The position numbers and the translations under genes are program-made. 64,000 bases of DNA from DASYQD01 sp036005845 (lineage in GTDB: Bacteria; Acidobacteriota; Thermoanaerobaculia; Multivoradales; JAIOJS01). The stretch is taken from positions 5,389-69,388 of the forward strand of contig DASYQD010000150.1 of assembly GCA_036005845.1 (NCBI GenBank), read 5' to 3'. The notes below the pieces were generated by a model, which saw nothing but the letters and a program-made list of their open reading frames with translations, was not told where the DNA came from and made no database searches. Below are positions 16,856-25,757 of the stretch, piece after piece. Every line of letters begins with the position of its first letter. Within the stretch, counting starts at the first letter, position 1.

Positions 16856-17222
16856 GGCGACCGCAGTGGGCCGCGAGTTGTGACGGGAAAGTCGCCGTTG
16901 CGTATCCCGGTTGCCGAGCGGCACGACGGGCTCACCGTGGCCGCGATCAATGAGCGCGAGGTAGAGAGCCGTATTCGCCACGGCGACGCCCGAGCTCGCC
17001 ACCCGGTCGTTCGCTGACCACAGATGAAGGCGTTCGCGAGGCCGGGGCCGGAGGGCGTCGCCCAGGGGCCTCCCGGAGGGCGCTTTGCCCTGACGGAGCG
17101 GTAACAGCGGCTGCCATGCGCGCCCTCCGGGCGAGGCGAGCGCTCCCGCCCGCTGGTCTCAGGAAGCGAGCCGTGCCCCGGGGCGGCGCCCTCCGGCCCC
17201 CGGCAGCGAACGCCGGCCGGCG
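16856..17222 (-). repeat. Right copy of the ~365-bp inverted repeat
   Basis: Reverse complement of the left copy at 13571-13933. Its palindrome arms lie at 17046-17068 and 17176-17198. The 499-base stretch 16843-17341 holds no supported gene; after the repeat, 17223-17341 shows nothing beyond GC-rich sequence up to the stop of the Asp-box gene. Confidence 0.85.
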
Positions 17223-17341
17223 ACCAGCGAACGCTCAACGACCACTAGAGGCGCATCTCCGATCCGCAACGTCGCTACGCGCTCGCCGTGCTGCCGCGCT
17301 CGCGGGCGTAGCCACCTCGGCCACGCCCGCGTGCTCCTTCC

Positions 17342-19600
17342 TCAGCGAGTGAGTAGCTCGACGCTCATCACCCCCAGCAGCGGGTCGACGCTGAGCCGCA
17401 GGTAGCGCACCTCGTGGCTGTTGGCGCCGTCGCGGGCCGGCGTCGATTGGCTCGACGGGTTGCCGCGGATGACGCGCAGGGTGGCGGTGAACTTCTCCTT
17501 GCCGGCGTTGTTGAAGGAGATGTCGCGCTGGCCTGACATCTCGTTGGGCGACAGCAGGTTGTCGCCGTTGAGCAGGGCGCTGTAGTTGAAGGTCGCGCCG
17601 GCGCCGGGCTGGCCATTGTCGGCGTTGGCGACAGTGACGTTGCCGGAGGCGGACTGGAGCTCCGCCACCACGACGTTGAGCGGCGCCGAGAGCGCGCTGG
17701 TCGAGACGTTCTTGATCTTGAGCTTGAAGGTGGAGACGCCGGTCTTCCAGGTGAGCCCGCTCTGCACCAGCCGCGTGCTGTCGGTGACGTCCTCGGTCGG
17801 CGGCGGCGGATCGAACTGCGAGAGCAGCGTCAGCCCACCCGACTGGCGGGCGAGCGTGCCGTACGAGTCGAACGAGTTGGGCGTGCCGTTGTCGCCGCAG
17901 GCGCCGGTGCAGCCGTCGGCGAAGCCGACGACGATGCGGCCCTTGGCGTCCATCGCGGCGTCGAAGAAGTCGAGCAGGTTGCGGTTGTCGGGCTCCGAGT
18001 TGCAGGCGATGCCGCTCGAGCAGATGCCGCCCGGGCCCTGCACCGGGTTGGCGGCCCCGCGGACGACGTTCCAGGTCTCGCCGCCGTCGTAGGTGGTGGC
18101 GACGTAGAGGTGCCAGACGCCGGGGAAGTCGATGGACTCGTAGTTGCCCGGCGCGGTCGTGCCGTGAAAGGCGAAGGAGGCGCGCTTGGGATCGCCGGCG
18201 ACGACGGCGGGGAAGACGGCGTTCTGCAGGCCGAAGGGGGTGCCGACGTCGGTGTCGTGCTCCCAGTGCAGACCACGGTCGTGCGACACGGCGATACGCG
18301 GGTGGCCGTCGCCGTTGACATAGCCGAAGTAGACGGTGCCGTCGGTGGCGATGCCCACCGACGGGTCGGTGTCGCCCGGCAAGCTGTCGGGGACGCCGCG
18401 GATCGACCAGTGCTGGCCGTTGTCAGTGGAGACGATCACCGCCTGGTTGGGAGCGCAGGCGTTGTTGGGCAGGTAAGCGGTGCCGTCGGGCGCCACCTTG
18501 ATGTGCCCGTGCAGGCTGCCGCACTCGGTGGTGTAGACCGGCACTCCGGGTCCGAAGGTGAGGCCGCCGTCCAGGCTCACCGCGCAGCTCGCCTCGACGT
18601 CGGCCTGGGCGCAGTAGTAGACGGCGTTGGGATAGACGTTCGGCACGCCGCCCGTGAGCGGCGGCGCGAACGGGCCGCCGCCGAGCGTCTGGTGGTCGAC
18701 CATGGTGCCGATGCCGCAGCCCTGGCTGGGGATCCACGTCGCGCCGGCGTCGTCGGTAAATTCGGTGAGGCTGCAGGCGCCGTGGAGCTGCGAGACGAAG
18801 GTGCGGCCGGTGGTGCGGTCGGTGTAGCCGATGGGATCGAGGCTCGTGCCCAGCGAGTTCGGCGGCGTGACGTTGGTCCAGGTCGGCGTCGCCGGGCTGG
18901 TGGAGTCGTCGAAAGTGATCTTGAGCGTCTTGCCGCCGACGTTGAGATAGCGGCGGCCGGTGAACAGCAGCGCGCCGGAGTCGGGGTCGAAGCCGAGCGA
19001 TGGCTCGCCGTAGTTGGATCCCCAGTCGTTAGGCGCCGGGTAGCTCTGGAACTGCGGCGGCGGCTCGGAGCCGGCGATGAACGGGGTGAAGGGCGGTGGG
19101 CCGAGGGTGATGGTGCCGGCGAAGGTCTCGTTGGTGACCAGGAAGGGCTCGACGCGCACCGTGTAGCGGCGGTGTCCTTCCTGGACCGGCAGGATGACGA
19201 TCTCCGGCCGGCCGCCGGTGGCCGAGCTGTCGACCACGGCGCCGCTCTCGTCGAGCACGAACATGTCGAAGTCGTTGCCGGTCTGCTGCCACTCGATCTT
19301 GATCTGCACGCGGTCCGCGGGATGCTGCGTCTTGTAGCCGGCGGGGATGTCGACGTCGAGCAGGAAGTCGTCGCAGGGCAGCACCGGGTCCTGGCAGATC
19401 GGCTGGTCGCCGACGCCCGCCAGCGAGACGGCCTGGATGGTCGGGTTGGGGATGAGGAACGGCCCCGAGTCGTAGGTCACGGTCGGGTTGCTCGGGCTGA
19501 GCGTGCCGCTGCCCGTGACCGCGGCGCGCGCCGGGTGGGCAGTGGCGAGGACGAACGAGGCGAAGAGAACGGCGGCAGCGCGGAACGTAGGTTTGATCAC
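17342..19600 (-). CDS. Secreted sialidase-like Asp-box (BNR) repeat protein
   Basis: 752 residues with a signal peptide (charged start, hydrophobic VLFASFVLA, cleavage after HPARA). The N-terminal 170 residues form a beta-rich module with a TDRTTG-like later part; the centre carries several Asp-box motifs, S/T-x-D-x-G-x-x-W or T (SLDGGLTFG, STDNGQHWS, SHDRGLHWE, TYDGGETWN), which mark six-bladed propellers of the sialidase/BNR type. The C terminus has a CARDB-like beta domain. Sialidase catalytic arginines cannot be assigned, so glycosidase activity is unproven. The start is GTG 19600, fixed by a strong AAGGAGGT five bases upstream. It lies just outside the island and points toward it. Confidence 0.82.
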   Translation of the reverse strand: MIKPTFRAAAVLFASFVLATAHPARAAVTGSGTLSPSNPTVTYDSGPFLIPNPTIQAVSLAGVGDQPICQDPVLPCDDFLLDVDIPAGYKTQHPADRVQIKIEWQQTGNDFDMFVLDESGAVVDSSATGGRPEIVILPVQEGHRRYTVRVEPFLVTNETFAGTITLGPPPFTPFIAGSEPPPQFQSYPAPNDWGSNYGEPSLGFDPDSGALLFTGRRYLNVGGKTLKITFDDSTSPATPTWTNVTPPNSLGTSLDPIGYTDRTTGRTFVSQLHGACSLTEFTDDAGATWIPSQGCGIGTMVDHQTLGGGPFAPPLTGGVPNVYPNAVYYCAQADVEASCAVSLDGGLTFGPGVPVYTTECGSLHGHIKVAPDGTAYLPNNACAPNQAVIVSTDNGQHWSIRGVPDSLPGDTDPSVGIATDGTVYFGYVNGDGHPRIAVSHDRGLHWEHDTDVGTPFGLQNAVFPAVVAGDPKRASFAFHGTTAPGNYESIDFPGVWHLYVATTYDGGETWNVVRGAANPVQGPGGICSSGIACNSEPDNRNLLDFFDAAMDAKGRIVVGFADGCTGACGDNGTPNSFDSYGTLARQSGGLTLLSQFDPPPPTEDVTDSTRLVQSGLTWKTGVSTFKLKIKNVSTSALSAPLNVVVAELQSASGNVTVANADNGQPGAGATFNYSALLNGDNLLSPNEMSGQRDISFNNAGKEKFTATLRVIRGNPSSQSTPARDGANSHEVRYLRLSVDPLLGVMSVELLTR

Positions 19601-19707
19601 CGGACCTCCTTGCGACGCCGAAGTGTGCGCCGCATGAGGAGCCAGTTTGAGCAGTTCCTGCGCCTGGGAGGATCGGCAACCTCCTCAGGCGGGCTGAGGA
19701 AAATCCC

Positions 19708-20283
19708 TCAGCCGCCGCCAGCGAGGCGGGCGAGCGCCCTGGTGGCGAGGACGCGAGAGTGGAGGAGCTTCTCTTCGCGGCTGCCGGGGCCGCCGGCGCT
19801 GATACGCAGGTAGAGCTCGCCCTCGAGCACGTAGAGCACGCCGTAGGTGCCGGTGCCGAGCCAGAACGCCTCGTCGCCGAGCCCCGCGATGGGCTGGGGC
19901 TCCTGCTTCTCGCCCTCCTCCGTCCCGGCACCTCCACGCGACGGTTCGTGCTCGCGCTCTTCCTTGTCCGCGTCGCCGTGGAACATCGCCTGCCAGCGCT
20001 CGCGAGGTCCGCCAGCGTCGCGGCTCTCGGGCAGGCGGCGCGTGATCTCGAGGCTCACCGAGCGCGCGAAGTCGCGGGTGCGGAAGAAGCAGCGCGACAC
20101 CGCGAGACCGTCACGCACGAGCTCCGTGGCGGTCGCTTCGCTGAGCTCGCTCTGCTGCGCCGCCTCGAGCTCATCGCCGGTGATCAGCGCGCAGGCGGCT
20201 GGCGGCGACGCTGGCGTGGGCACCGCATTCGGAGCGGCGAGACCGGTGAGGAAGATGAGCAGGGGTGCGGCCGCGCGCTGCAC
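19708..20283 (-). CDS. Hypothetical secreted protein
   Basis: About 191 residues from GTG 20283, preceded by a TACAGT -10-like box seven bases away. A signal peptide (RAAAPLLIFLTGLAAP) is followed by CALITGDELEAAQQSEL, a start typical of DUF3558-like or similar exported proteins with one early cysteine (ALI-T-G-x-E motif). A charged linker (KEEREHEPSRGG...EEGEKQEPQ) interrupts the domain, and the C-terminal part (FWLGTGTYGVLYVLEGELYLRIS) is beta-rich. No catalytic residues can be named. It is divergent from the ATP-grasp gene. Confidence 0.7.
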   Translation of the reverse strand: MQRAAAPLLIFLTGLAAPNAVPTPASPPAACALITGDELEAAQQSELSEATATELVRDGLAVSRCFFRTRDFARSVSLEITRRLPESRDAGGPRERWQAMFHGDADKEEREHEPSRGGAGTEEGEKQEPQPIAGLGDEAFWLGTGTYGVLYVLEGELYLRISAGGPGSREEKLLHSRVLATRALARLAGGG

Positions 20284-20289
20284 CGGATG

Positions 20290-20295
20290 ACTGTA
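20290..20295 (-). promoter_or_regulatory. Putative -10 box before the secreted protein
   Basis: TACAGT on the minus strand lies seven bases before GTG 20283, matching the leaderless-type spacing seen elsewhere in the window. Confidence 0.3.
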
Positions 20296-20346
20296 GCAGC
20301 GCGCCGTCGCGGTCCTGGCAGCTCCCTTGCTGGCGCGCGTCAGGGC

Positions 20347-21405
20347 ATGAAGATAACCGTGCTTACCTATGTCGACCCGGATGACGGGCGCGACGCGGTG
20401 GTCGACCAAGTGAGCGCAGCGCTGGGCGCTCGCCATGCGGTCGAGATCCTCGAGATCCAGGACGACCTCGACGCGCTGATCGTCGGCCTCCGCCAGCAGA
20501 AGCCCGATCTCGTTTTCAACCTCTGCGAGATGTTCGGCGAGGACGTGCAGGGCGACGCACGAGTCGCGGCGGTGCTGGAGCTGCTGCGCGTGCCGTTCAC
20601 CGGCGGCGGCGCCGCGGAGCTGTTCCTGGTCCAGGACAAGGGCCTGACCAAGAAGATGCTGGCCTTCGACGGCATCCTCTATCCCAACTTCGCGGTCTTC
20701 GCCGAGAACTCCGACTTCGAGACCGGCGGCAACCTGCGTATGCCGCTCTTCGTCAAGCCGCTGCGCGGCGACGCCTCCATCGGCATCAGCGGCAGCGAGG
20801 CGCTGGTGCGCGACGCCCGCTCGCTGATGGAGCGCGTGGTGCAGATCCACGACGAATGCAAGGACGCGGCGCTTGCCGAGGAATACATCGAGGGTCGCGA
20901 GCTCTACGTCGGGGTGCTCGGCAACCGCGAGCCCGAAGCGCTGCCGCCGATCGAGCTCGATCTGTCCGGGCTGCCCGACGACATGCCAGCGGTCGCGGAC
21001 CAGGCGGTGAAGTTCGACGAGGAGCTGGGAAAAAAATACGGCATCGATGCGCGCATCGCCGAGTTGCCCGACGAGCTGCGCGCGAAGCTGCAGAAGGTGG
21101 CCGTGCAGGCCTACCGCGCGCTGCGCGTGCGCGACTACGGCCGCGTCGACCTACGGCTGACCGAAGCGGGCGAGATCTACGTCCTCGAGGTGAACGCCAA
21201 CTGCTATCTCGAAGAGAAGCAGGAATTCGCCATGGCCGCAGCGGCGGCGGGCTACGACTATCCGGCGATGCTCGACAAGATCGTGGCGCTCGCCGTGGAG
21301 CGACAAGGCGTCAAGCCAAAGCGCGGCCAGCCTCGGCGTCGCGCGGGAGCGAGGCGTGTTCGAGCCGCGGCCGCCACCAGAGAAACCGCGGCTCGCACCA
21401 CTTGA
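20347..21405 (+). CDS. ATP-grasp ligase of the D-alanine-D-alanine ligase family
   Basis: 352 residues. The order of motifs is that of the Ddl superfamily: an N-terminal lobe ending in DLVFNLCEMFGED, a central lobe with FVKPLRGDASIGIS (ATP-binding Lys and glycine loop), then AEEYIEGRELYVGVLG, and the metal-binding RVDLRLTEAGEIYVLEVNANC. In true Ddl enzymes the last motif reads NPR-like E-N-N; here it is EVNANC, and the protein lacks the close fit expected of a housekeeping Ddl. It more likely joins another pair of amino acids or modifies a peptide. The C-terminal 30 residues are basic and probably disordered. Confidence 0.85.
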   Translation: MKITVLTYVDPDDGRDAVVDQVSAALGARHAVEILEIQDDLDALIVGLRQQKPDLVFNLCEMFGEDVQGDARVAAVLELLRVPFTGGGAAELFLVQDKGLTKKMLAFDGILYPNFAVFAENSDFETGGNLRMPLFVKPLRGDASIGISGSEALVRDARSLMERVVQIHDECKDAALAEEYIEGRELYVGVLGNREPEALPPIELDLSGLPDDMPAVADQAVKFDEELGKKYGIDARIAELPDELRAKLQKVAVQAYRALRVRDYGRVDLRLTEAGEIYVLEVNANCYLEEKQEFAMAAAAAGYDYPAMLDKIVALAVERQGVKPKRGQPRRRAGARRVRAAAATRETAARTT

Positions 21406-21452
21406 TCCGCGGGTCGGGAGCGATCATCGACGGCGTTCAGTTGAGAGCGGTC

Positions 21453-21743
21453 CTAACGCCGGCGCTGCCAGTGACGTGGATCGCGGGAGCTGTGCGTCAC
21501 TGCGATGACGATGAGGACGTCACCGCGGAGCCGATAGAAGACTTGATAAGGGAAGCCCGACACTACGGCGCGACGAACGTCTCCCCTCACTACCGGGAAC
21601 GCTCGCGGATGGGTCAAGGCAATGTCGAGAGTCGCGGCGATGGCGACGGTAAACCGGTCCTCGACCTGTGGGGATCTCTCCCCGTACCACTCTCGCGCCT
21701 CAAGGATGTCGAGGTCGGCCGCCGCTCGATAGCGGAGCTTCAT
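21453..21743 (-). CDS. ParE/RelE-superfamily toxin
   Basis: 96 residues with the ParE layout: N-terminal AAADLDILEAREWYGERSP, central helix, then RRAVVSGFPYQVFYRLRGDVLIVIAVTHSSRDPRHW, which is the conserved C-terminal beta-sheet signature. ParE-type toxins inhibit gyrase while RelE types cut mRNA; the sequence favours ParE. It overlaps the antitoxin gene by four bases (ATGA), confirming one operon with antitoxin first. Confidence 0.9.
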   Translation of the reverse strand: MKLRYRAAADLDILEAREWYGERSPQVEDRFTVAIAATLDIALTHPRAFPVVRGDVRRAVVSGFPYQVFYRLRGDVLIVIAVTHSSRDPRHWQRRR

Positions 21744-21955
21744 GCACGGGGCTTGCGCAGGCGGGCGAGCAACTCCTCGCCTGGGAGCGTACCGTCAGGA
21801 TCGCGATCGTCTTCTGCGATCCGTTCGTCGAGGAGCTGTTTCTGCCAATCGGTCAATGGCTCTTCGATGAGACTCAGATGAAGCGTCTCCATCAGCGCAG
21901 CGCGGTCCTCGGCGGGCAGCTTCAGTGCTGCCTCTTGAAGCTCGGTCTTGTTCAT
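21740..21955 (-). CDS. Antitoxin, addiction module protein family
   Basis: 71 residues, short and acidic, with ALKLPAEDRAALMETLHLSL and LTDWQKQLLDERIAE, the pattern of the putative addiction module component family (TIGR02574-like antitoxins) that partners ParE-type toxins. It precedes the toxin gene. The pair sits between the ATP-grasp gene and the putative zinc peptidase. Confidence 0.88.
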   Translation of the reverse strand: MNKTELQEAALKLPAEDRAALMETLHLSLIEEPLTDWQKQLLDERIAEDDRDPDGTLPGEELLARLRKPRA

Positions 21956-21979
21956 TACCGAAGTGTACTGGAGCGCGGG

Positions 21980-22993
21980 CTACGGCAGGTACGAGCCGGT
22001 CTGCACGTGGCTCATCGCCAGCGCCGTGACGAGCACGACGAGCCCGCGTTCGATGCGCTGCTCGCGGGCGGCGGCGTAGGTCAGCTCCATCTCGCCGGCG
22101 CGCCGCTGCATCTGCCCGAGCAGCGCTCGCGTGTGCTCGGGGAAGTGGCCTGTCCAGCGGTAGATCTCCGCAGGCAGGCTACGAGTGAGGCGTTGGATCA
22201 GCGCGGCCGCGGGGAGCGCGTCCCCGACGGTCTCATCGACCTCCTCGAATAGCGTGCGCAGCGCACCGTCGAGGCCGGGAAGCGGCTCGCCGCCGCCGTC
22301 CTCGTGAATCTCCCCGTAGAAGTCGCGCACCGAGTAGTCGACCGTGCCGACGTCCTCGTCGAGGTCCTCGTCGGTCACCGCCGGAACCTCGGCATGCAGC
22401 TGCTTCATCAGCGCATCGCAGTACTCGAGCTTGGCGAGGGCGCCGCTCCAGTCGGCGTAGTCGCGGCGCCAGTCGAGGCGCGGCGTCATCCAGACGGCGA
22501 AGGTCTCCGCCCAATCCTCGTCGGGGTGCTTCTGCGCGTACCATCCGGGGAGATGGCGGACGTACTTGCGGCTGAACGGTTTGGGGCGGTACTTCTCGCG
22601 GTAAGGGCGGGCGATGGGGCCGAAGAGCTCGACCCACTCGGGACGCTCGTAGAGGCAGTAGGCGTAGTTGACGACATGGCCGAATTCGTGGCGCAGGTAG
22701 CGCAGCACGTCGGCGCGGTCGGTGCCTTCGACGAAGGCGGTGCGCTCCTCGTGGAGCGCCGTCAGCTCGGGGCTCGCGAGGTAGAAGGGCATGGCGATCG
22801 CCACGGTGCCGAACGGCACGCCCCACTCCGTAGACAGGTAGGGCCGGGGCCGCACGGCGAGGCCGAGCTTGTCGACCTCGGCGAGGAAATCGGCCACCAC
22901 CGGCGCCAGCGGCGTGCCCTCGATGGTGAGACCGAGGTCGCGGATGGGGGTGGAGACGTCGTGCGTCTCGCGGAAGGTGGCTTCGGCGGGCAT
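21980..22993 (-). CDS. Putative zinc-dependent metallopeptidase
   Basis: 337 residues, no signal peptide. A zincin motif HEFGH at about residue 107-111 (LRHEFGHVVNYAY) and a downstream WAETFAVWM that would give the third metal-binding Glu place it in a gluzincin-like family often annotated as putative zinc-binding metallopeptidase. The C terminus contains a 60-residue helical tail. Homologues are often next to Ddl-like ATP-grasp genes, as here at 20347 with only the toxin-antitoxin pair in between, which suggests a ligase-peptidase couple. Substrate unknown. Confidence 0.8.
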   Translation of the reverse strand: MPAEATFRETHDVSTPIRDLGLTIEGTPLAPVVADFLAEVDKLGLAVRPRPYLSTEWGVPFGTVAIAMPFYLASPELTALHEERTAFVEGTDRADVLRYLRHEFGHVVNYAYCLYERPEWVELFGPIARPYREKYRPKPFSRKYVRHLPGWYAQKHPDEDWAETFAVWMTPRLDWRRDYADWSGALAKLEYCDALMKQLHAEVPAVTDEDLDEDVGTVDYSVRDFYGEIHEDGGGEPLPGLDGALRTLFEEVDETVGDALPAAALIQRLTRSLPAEIYRWTGHFPEHTRALLGQMQRRAGEMELTYAAAREQRIERGLVVLVTALAMSHVQTGSYLP

Positions 22994-23098
22994 GGCTAGG
23001 CCGCTCGGCGTGCAAGCTCGTTGCCGAGTACGCCACCGACAGCGCGTTCCGAGCCGCTAATGCTGGCCCTTCCGAGGGTTGCGCCCAGCCGCCTTCGC

Positions 23099-23104
23099 TA
23101 CAAT
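23099..23104 (+). promoter_or_regulatory. Putative -10 box before leuS
   Basis: TACAAT followed by GC is nine bases before ATG 23114. With a start site about seven bases downstream of the box the message would be nearly leaderless; no Shine-Dalgarno sequence is visible. Confidence 0.4.
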
Positions 23105-23113
23105 GCGCCGCCT

Positions 23114-25654
23114 ATGCGCCGCGAGGTCGACCCTTTCCGTCCCCACGAGCACGAGCCGCGCTGGCAGGAGTTGTGGCGGCGCGAGGGGCTCGACCGCACG
23201 CCCGAGCCGCCGCGCGACAAGCGCTACGTCCTCGAGATGCTGCCCTACCCGTCGGGCGACATCCACATCGGCCACTTCCGCAACTACACGATCGGCGACG
23301 TGGTGGCGCGCTTCGAGCGCATGCGCGGGCACGACGTGCTGCACCCCTTCGGCTGGGATGCCTTCGGCCTGCCGGCGGAGAACGCGGCGATCACGCGCGG
23401 CATCCAGCCCGCCGAGTGGACCTACAAGAACATCGAGACGTCGCGCGCCACGCTGCAGCGGATGGGCCTGTCGTACGACTGGGACCGCGAGGTCGTCACC
23501 TGCCGCGCCGACTACTACAAGTTCACGCAGTGGATGTTCCTGCTGCTGCACCGGCGCGGGCTGGCTTATCGCGCTCGCGCGGCGGTGAACTGGTGCCCGG
23601 TCGACCAGACGGTGCTCGCCAACGAGCACGTCGTCGACGGCTGCTGCTGGCGGCACCCGGGCGTGCCGGTGGAGAAGCGCGAGCTCGAGCAGTGGTTCTT
23701 CAAGATCACCGACTACGCGCAGCGGCTGCTCGACGACCTCGACAAGCTGCCCGACTGGCCGGAGAGCACGGTCAAGATGCAGCGCTCGTGGATCGGGCGC
23801 AGCGAGGGCGCCGAGGTCACCTTCCAGGTCCCCGGCTGGGCGACGGCGAGCGGCCACGGCGAAGGCGTCACCGTGTTCACTACGCGCCCCGACACGCTTT
23901 GGGGCGCCACCTTCCTGACGCTGGCGCCCGAGCACCGCATGGTCGAGCGGGTGACGACGCCCGACCGCCGCGCCGAGGTGGAGGCCTATGTCGCCGCGGC
24001 ACGCAAGAAGACCGACATCGAGCGCTCCGACCTGTCGCGGCAGAAGGACGGCGTCTTCACCGGCGCCTACGCCATCAACCCGGTGACGCACGACCCGATC
24101 CCGATCTGGGTCGCCGACTACGTGCTCGGCGGCTACGGCACCGGCGCCATCATGGGCGTGCCGGCGCACGACGAGCGCGACTTCGCCTTCGCGCGCGCCT
24201 ACGGACTGCCGCTCAAGGTGGTGGTGCAGCCGCGCGACCAGGACGCGCCGCGCCTCGATGCGGAGACCATGACCGAAGCGTGGTCGGGCGACGGCGCGAT
24301 GGTCGACTCGCCGCCCTTCGACGGCACGTCGGCGCCGCAAGGGATCCCGCAGGTCATCGCCTGGCTCGCCGAGCGCAAGATCGGCCGCGCCAAGGTGCAG
24401 TTCCGCCTGCGCGACTGGCTGATCAGCCGCCAGCGCTACTGGGGCTGCCCCATTCCGATGATCCACTGCCCGCAGTGCGGCGTCGTGCCGGTGCCCGAGG
24501 AGCAGCTGCCGATCGAGCTGCCGGCGCACGTCGAGAGCTTCATCCCCACCGGCCGCTCGCCGCTCGAGGACGTCGCCGAGTTCATCAACACCACCTGCCC
24601 GCAGTGCGCCGGTCCGGCGAAGCGCGACCCCGACACCATGGACACCTTCGTTGACTCGTCCTGGTACATGCTGCGCTACGTCGACGCCCACAACGACCGC
24701 GAGCCGTTCTCGAAGGAGCGCGCCAAGGAGTGGCTGCCGATCGACCTCTACATCGGCGGCGACGAGCACGCCACCGGGCACCTTCTCTACTCCCGCTTCT
24801 TCACCAAGGTGTTGTTCGACGCGGGCTGGGTGCCGGTGGAGGAGCCGGCGACTCGACTCTTCCACCATGGAATGGTGGCCGACGCGTTGGGCGAGACGAT
24901 GTCGAAGTCGAAGGGCAACGTCGTGTCGCCGGGCACCCTCTTCGAGAAGGACGGCGTCGACGTGCCGCGGCTGGCGATGCTCTTCTTCGCGCCGTCGGAC
25001 GCCGAGATCCTGTGGAGCGAGGCGGGCATCGAGGGCGCGCGCCGCTTCGTGTACCGGTTGTGGGAGACGATGCTCGCGACGATCGCGGACCCGCGCTTTG
25101 CGGGCACATCCGGCAATCCAGGCGCGGCGATCGACCCGGCGACGCTCTCGAGGGGTGCACGCGAGGCGTGGCGCCTCGTCCACCGCGCACTCGAGCGCAC
25201 CACGCAGGCCTGCGAGCGCGACCTCGCCTTCAACACCGCCGTCGCCGCCTTCATGGAGTGGATCAACGCCGCCCGCCGCGTCGGCGAGCCGGGCGAGTGG
25301 AGCGCTGCCGACTTCCCGTCGCTCGCCGCCGCCGTCCGCATCGTGGCGCAGGCGATCGCGCCGCTGGCCCCGCACCTGGGCGAGGAGCTGTGGAAGCGCA
25401 GCGGGGGCGAGGAGAGCGTCTTCCGCGCCGGCTGGCCGCAGGTCGATCCGGCAGCGCTCAAGAAGGACACCGTCGAGGTGCCGATCCAGGTTAACGGCAA
25501 GCTGAGGAGCCGCGTCTACCTGGCGCCCGATGCCAGCAAGGAAGAGATGGAGCAGGCGGCGCTGCTCGACGAGAAGGTGCGCGAGCTGCTCGCCGGCAAG
25601 CCACCGCGGCGCGTGGTGGTGGTGCCCGGGCGTCTGGTGAACGTCGTCGCCTGA
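23114..25654 (+). CDS. leuS: Leucyl-tRNA synthetase
   Basis: 846 residues, the usual length for bacterial LeuRS. The class-I signature HIGH is at residues 51-54 (GDIHIGHFRNYT) and the KMSKS loop appears as TMSKSKGN near residue 597. A central CP1 editing domain (TRPDTLWGATF, and GVPAHDERDFAFA) and a C-terminal anticodon-binding domain are present, with zinc-finger cysteines around CPQCGVVP and CPQCAGP. The enzyme charges tRNA-Leu in the cytoplasm and clears mischarged isoleucine. ATG 23114 is the start that homologues use; ATG 23021 upstream adds residues overlapping the promoter. Confidence 0.97.
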   Translation: MRREVDPFRPHEHEPRWQELWRREGLDRTPEPPRDKRYVLEMLPYPSGDIHIGHFRNYTIGDVVARFERMRGHDVLHPFGWDAFGLPAENAAITRGIQPAEWTYKNIETSRATLQRMGLSYDWDREVVTCRADYYKFTQWMFLLLHRRGLAYRARAAVNWCPVDQTVLANEHVVDGCCWRHPGVPVEKRELEQWFFKITDYAQRLLDDLDKLPDWPESTVKMQRSWIGRSEGAEVTFQVPGWATASGHGEGVTVFTTRPDTLWGATFLTLAPEHRMVERVTTPDRRAEVEAYVAAARKKTDIERSDLSRQKDGVFTGAYAINPVTHDPIPIWVADYVLGGYGTGAIMGVPAHDERDFAFARAYGLPLKVVVQPRDQDAPRLDAETMTEAWSGDGAMVDSPPFDGTSAPQGIPQVIAWLAERKIGRAKVQFRLRDWLISRQRYWGCPIPMIHCPQCGVVPVPEEQLPIELPAHVESFIPTGRSPLEDVAEFINTTCPQCAGPAKRDPDTMDTFVDSSWYMLRYVDAHNDREPFSKERAKEWLPIDLYIGGDEHATGHLLYSRFFTKVLFDAGWVPVEEPATRLFHHGMVADALGETMSKSKGNVVSPGTLFEKDGVDVPRLAMLFFAPSDAEILWSEAGIEGARRFVYRLWETMLATIADPRFAGTSGNPGAAIDPATLSRGAREAWRLVHRALERTTQACERDLAFNTAVAAFMEWINAARRVGEPGEWSAADFPSLAAAVRIVAQAIAPLAPHLGEELWKRSGGEESVFRAGWPQVDPAALKKDTVEVPIQVNGKLRSRVYLAPDASKEEMEQAALLDEKVRELLAGKPPRRVVVVPGRLVNVVA

Positions 25655-25757
25655 CGCGCGCGTCTGCCGGCTGCCGTATCTGGCACCGATCTCGCACTGG
25701 AGCCGGGCGTCTGACCGCCGCCCAAGGGCGGGTCGCCACGACACGGAGGCAACACGA

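Larger units (their letters stand above)
13571..17222. mobile_element. Putative acquired genomic island bounded by inverted repeats
   Basis: About 3.65 kb between the outer ends of two inverted ~365-bp repeats. The three cargo genes (14136-16842) have clearly more A and T at third codon positions than their neighbours, and none relates to the EAL or Asp-box genes outside. No transposase, integrase or resolvase is encoded, so the unit is non-autonomous or its mobilising enzyme acts from elsewhere. Whether the repeats are terminal repeats, a dispersed genomic repeat family, or recombination sites cannot be decided from this window. Confidence 0.6.

Noticed and set aside
13571..17222. Chromosomal integron cassette array with attC sites
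   Set aside because: attC sites should be directly repeated between cassettes and carry RYYYAAC/GTTRRRY cores at their ends. The two repeats here are inverted and no paired cores were found at the gene junctions, despite isolated matches such as GTTAGGT near 16135.
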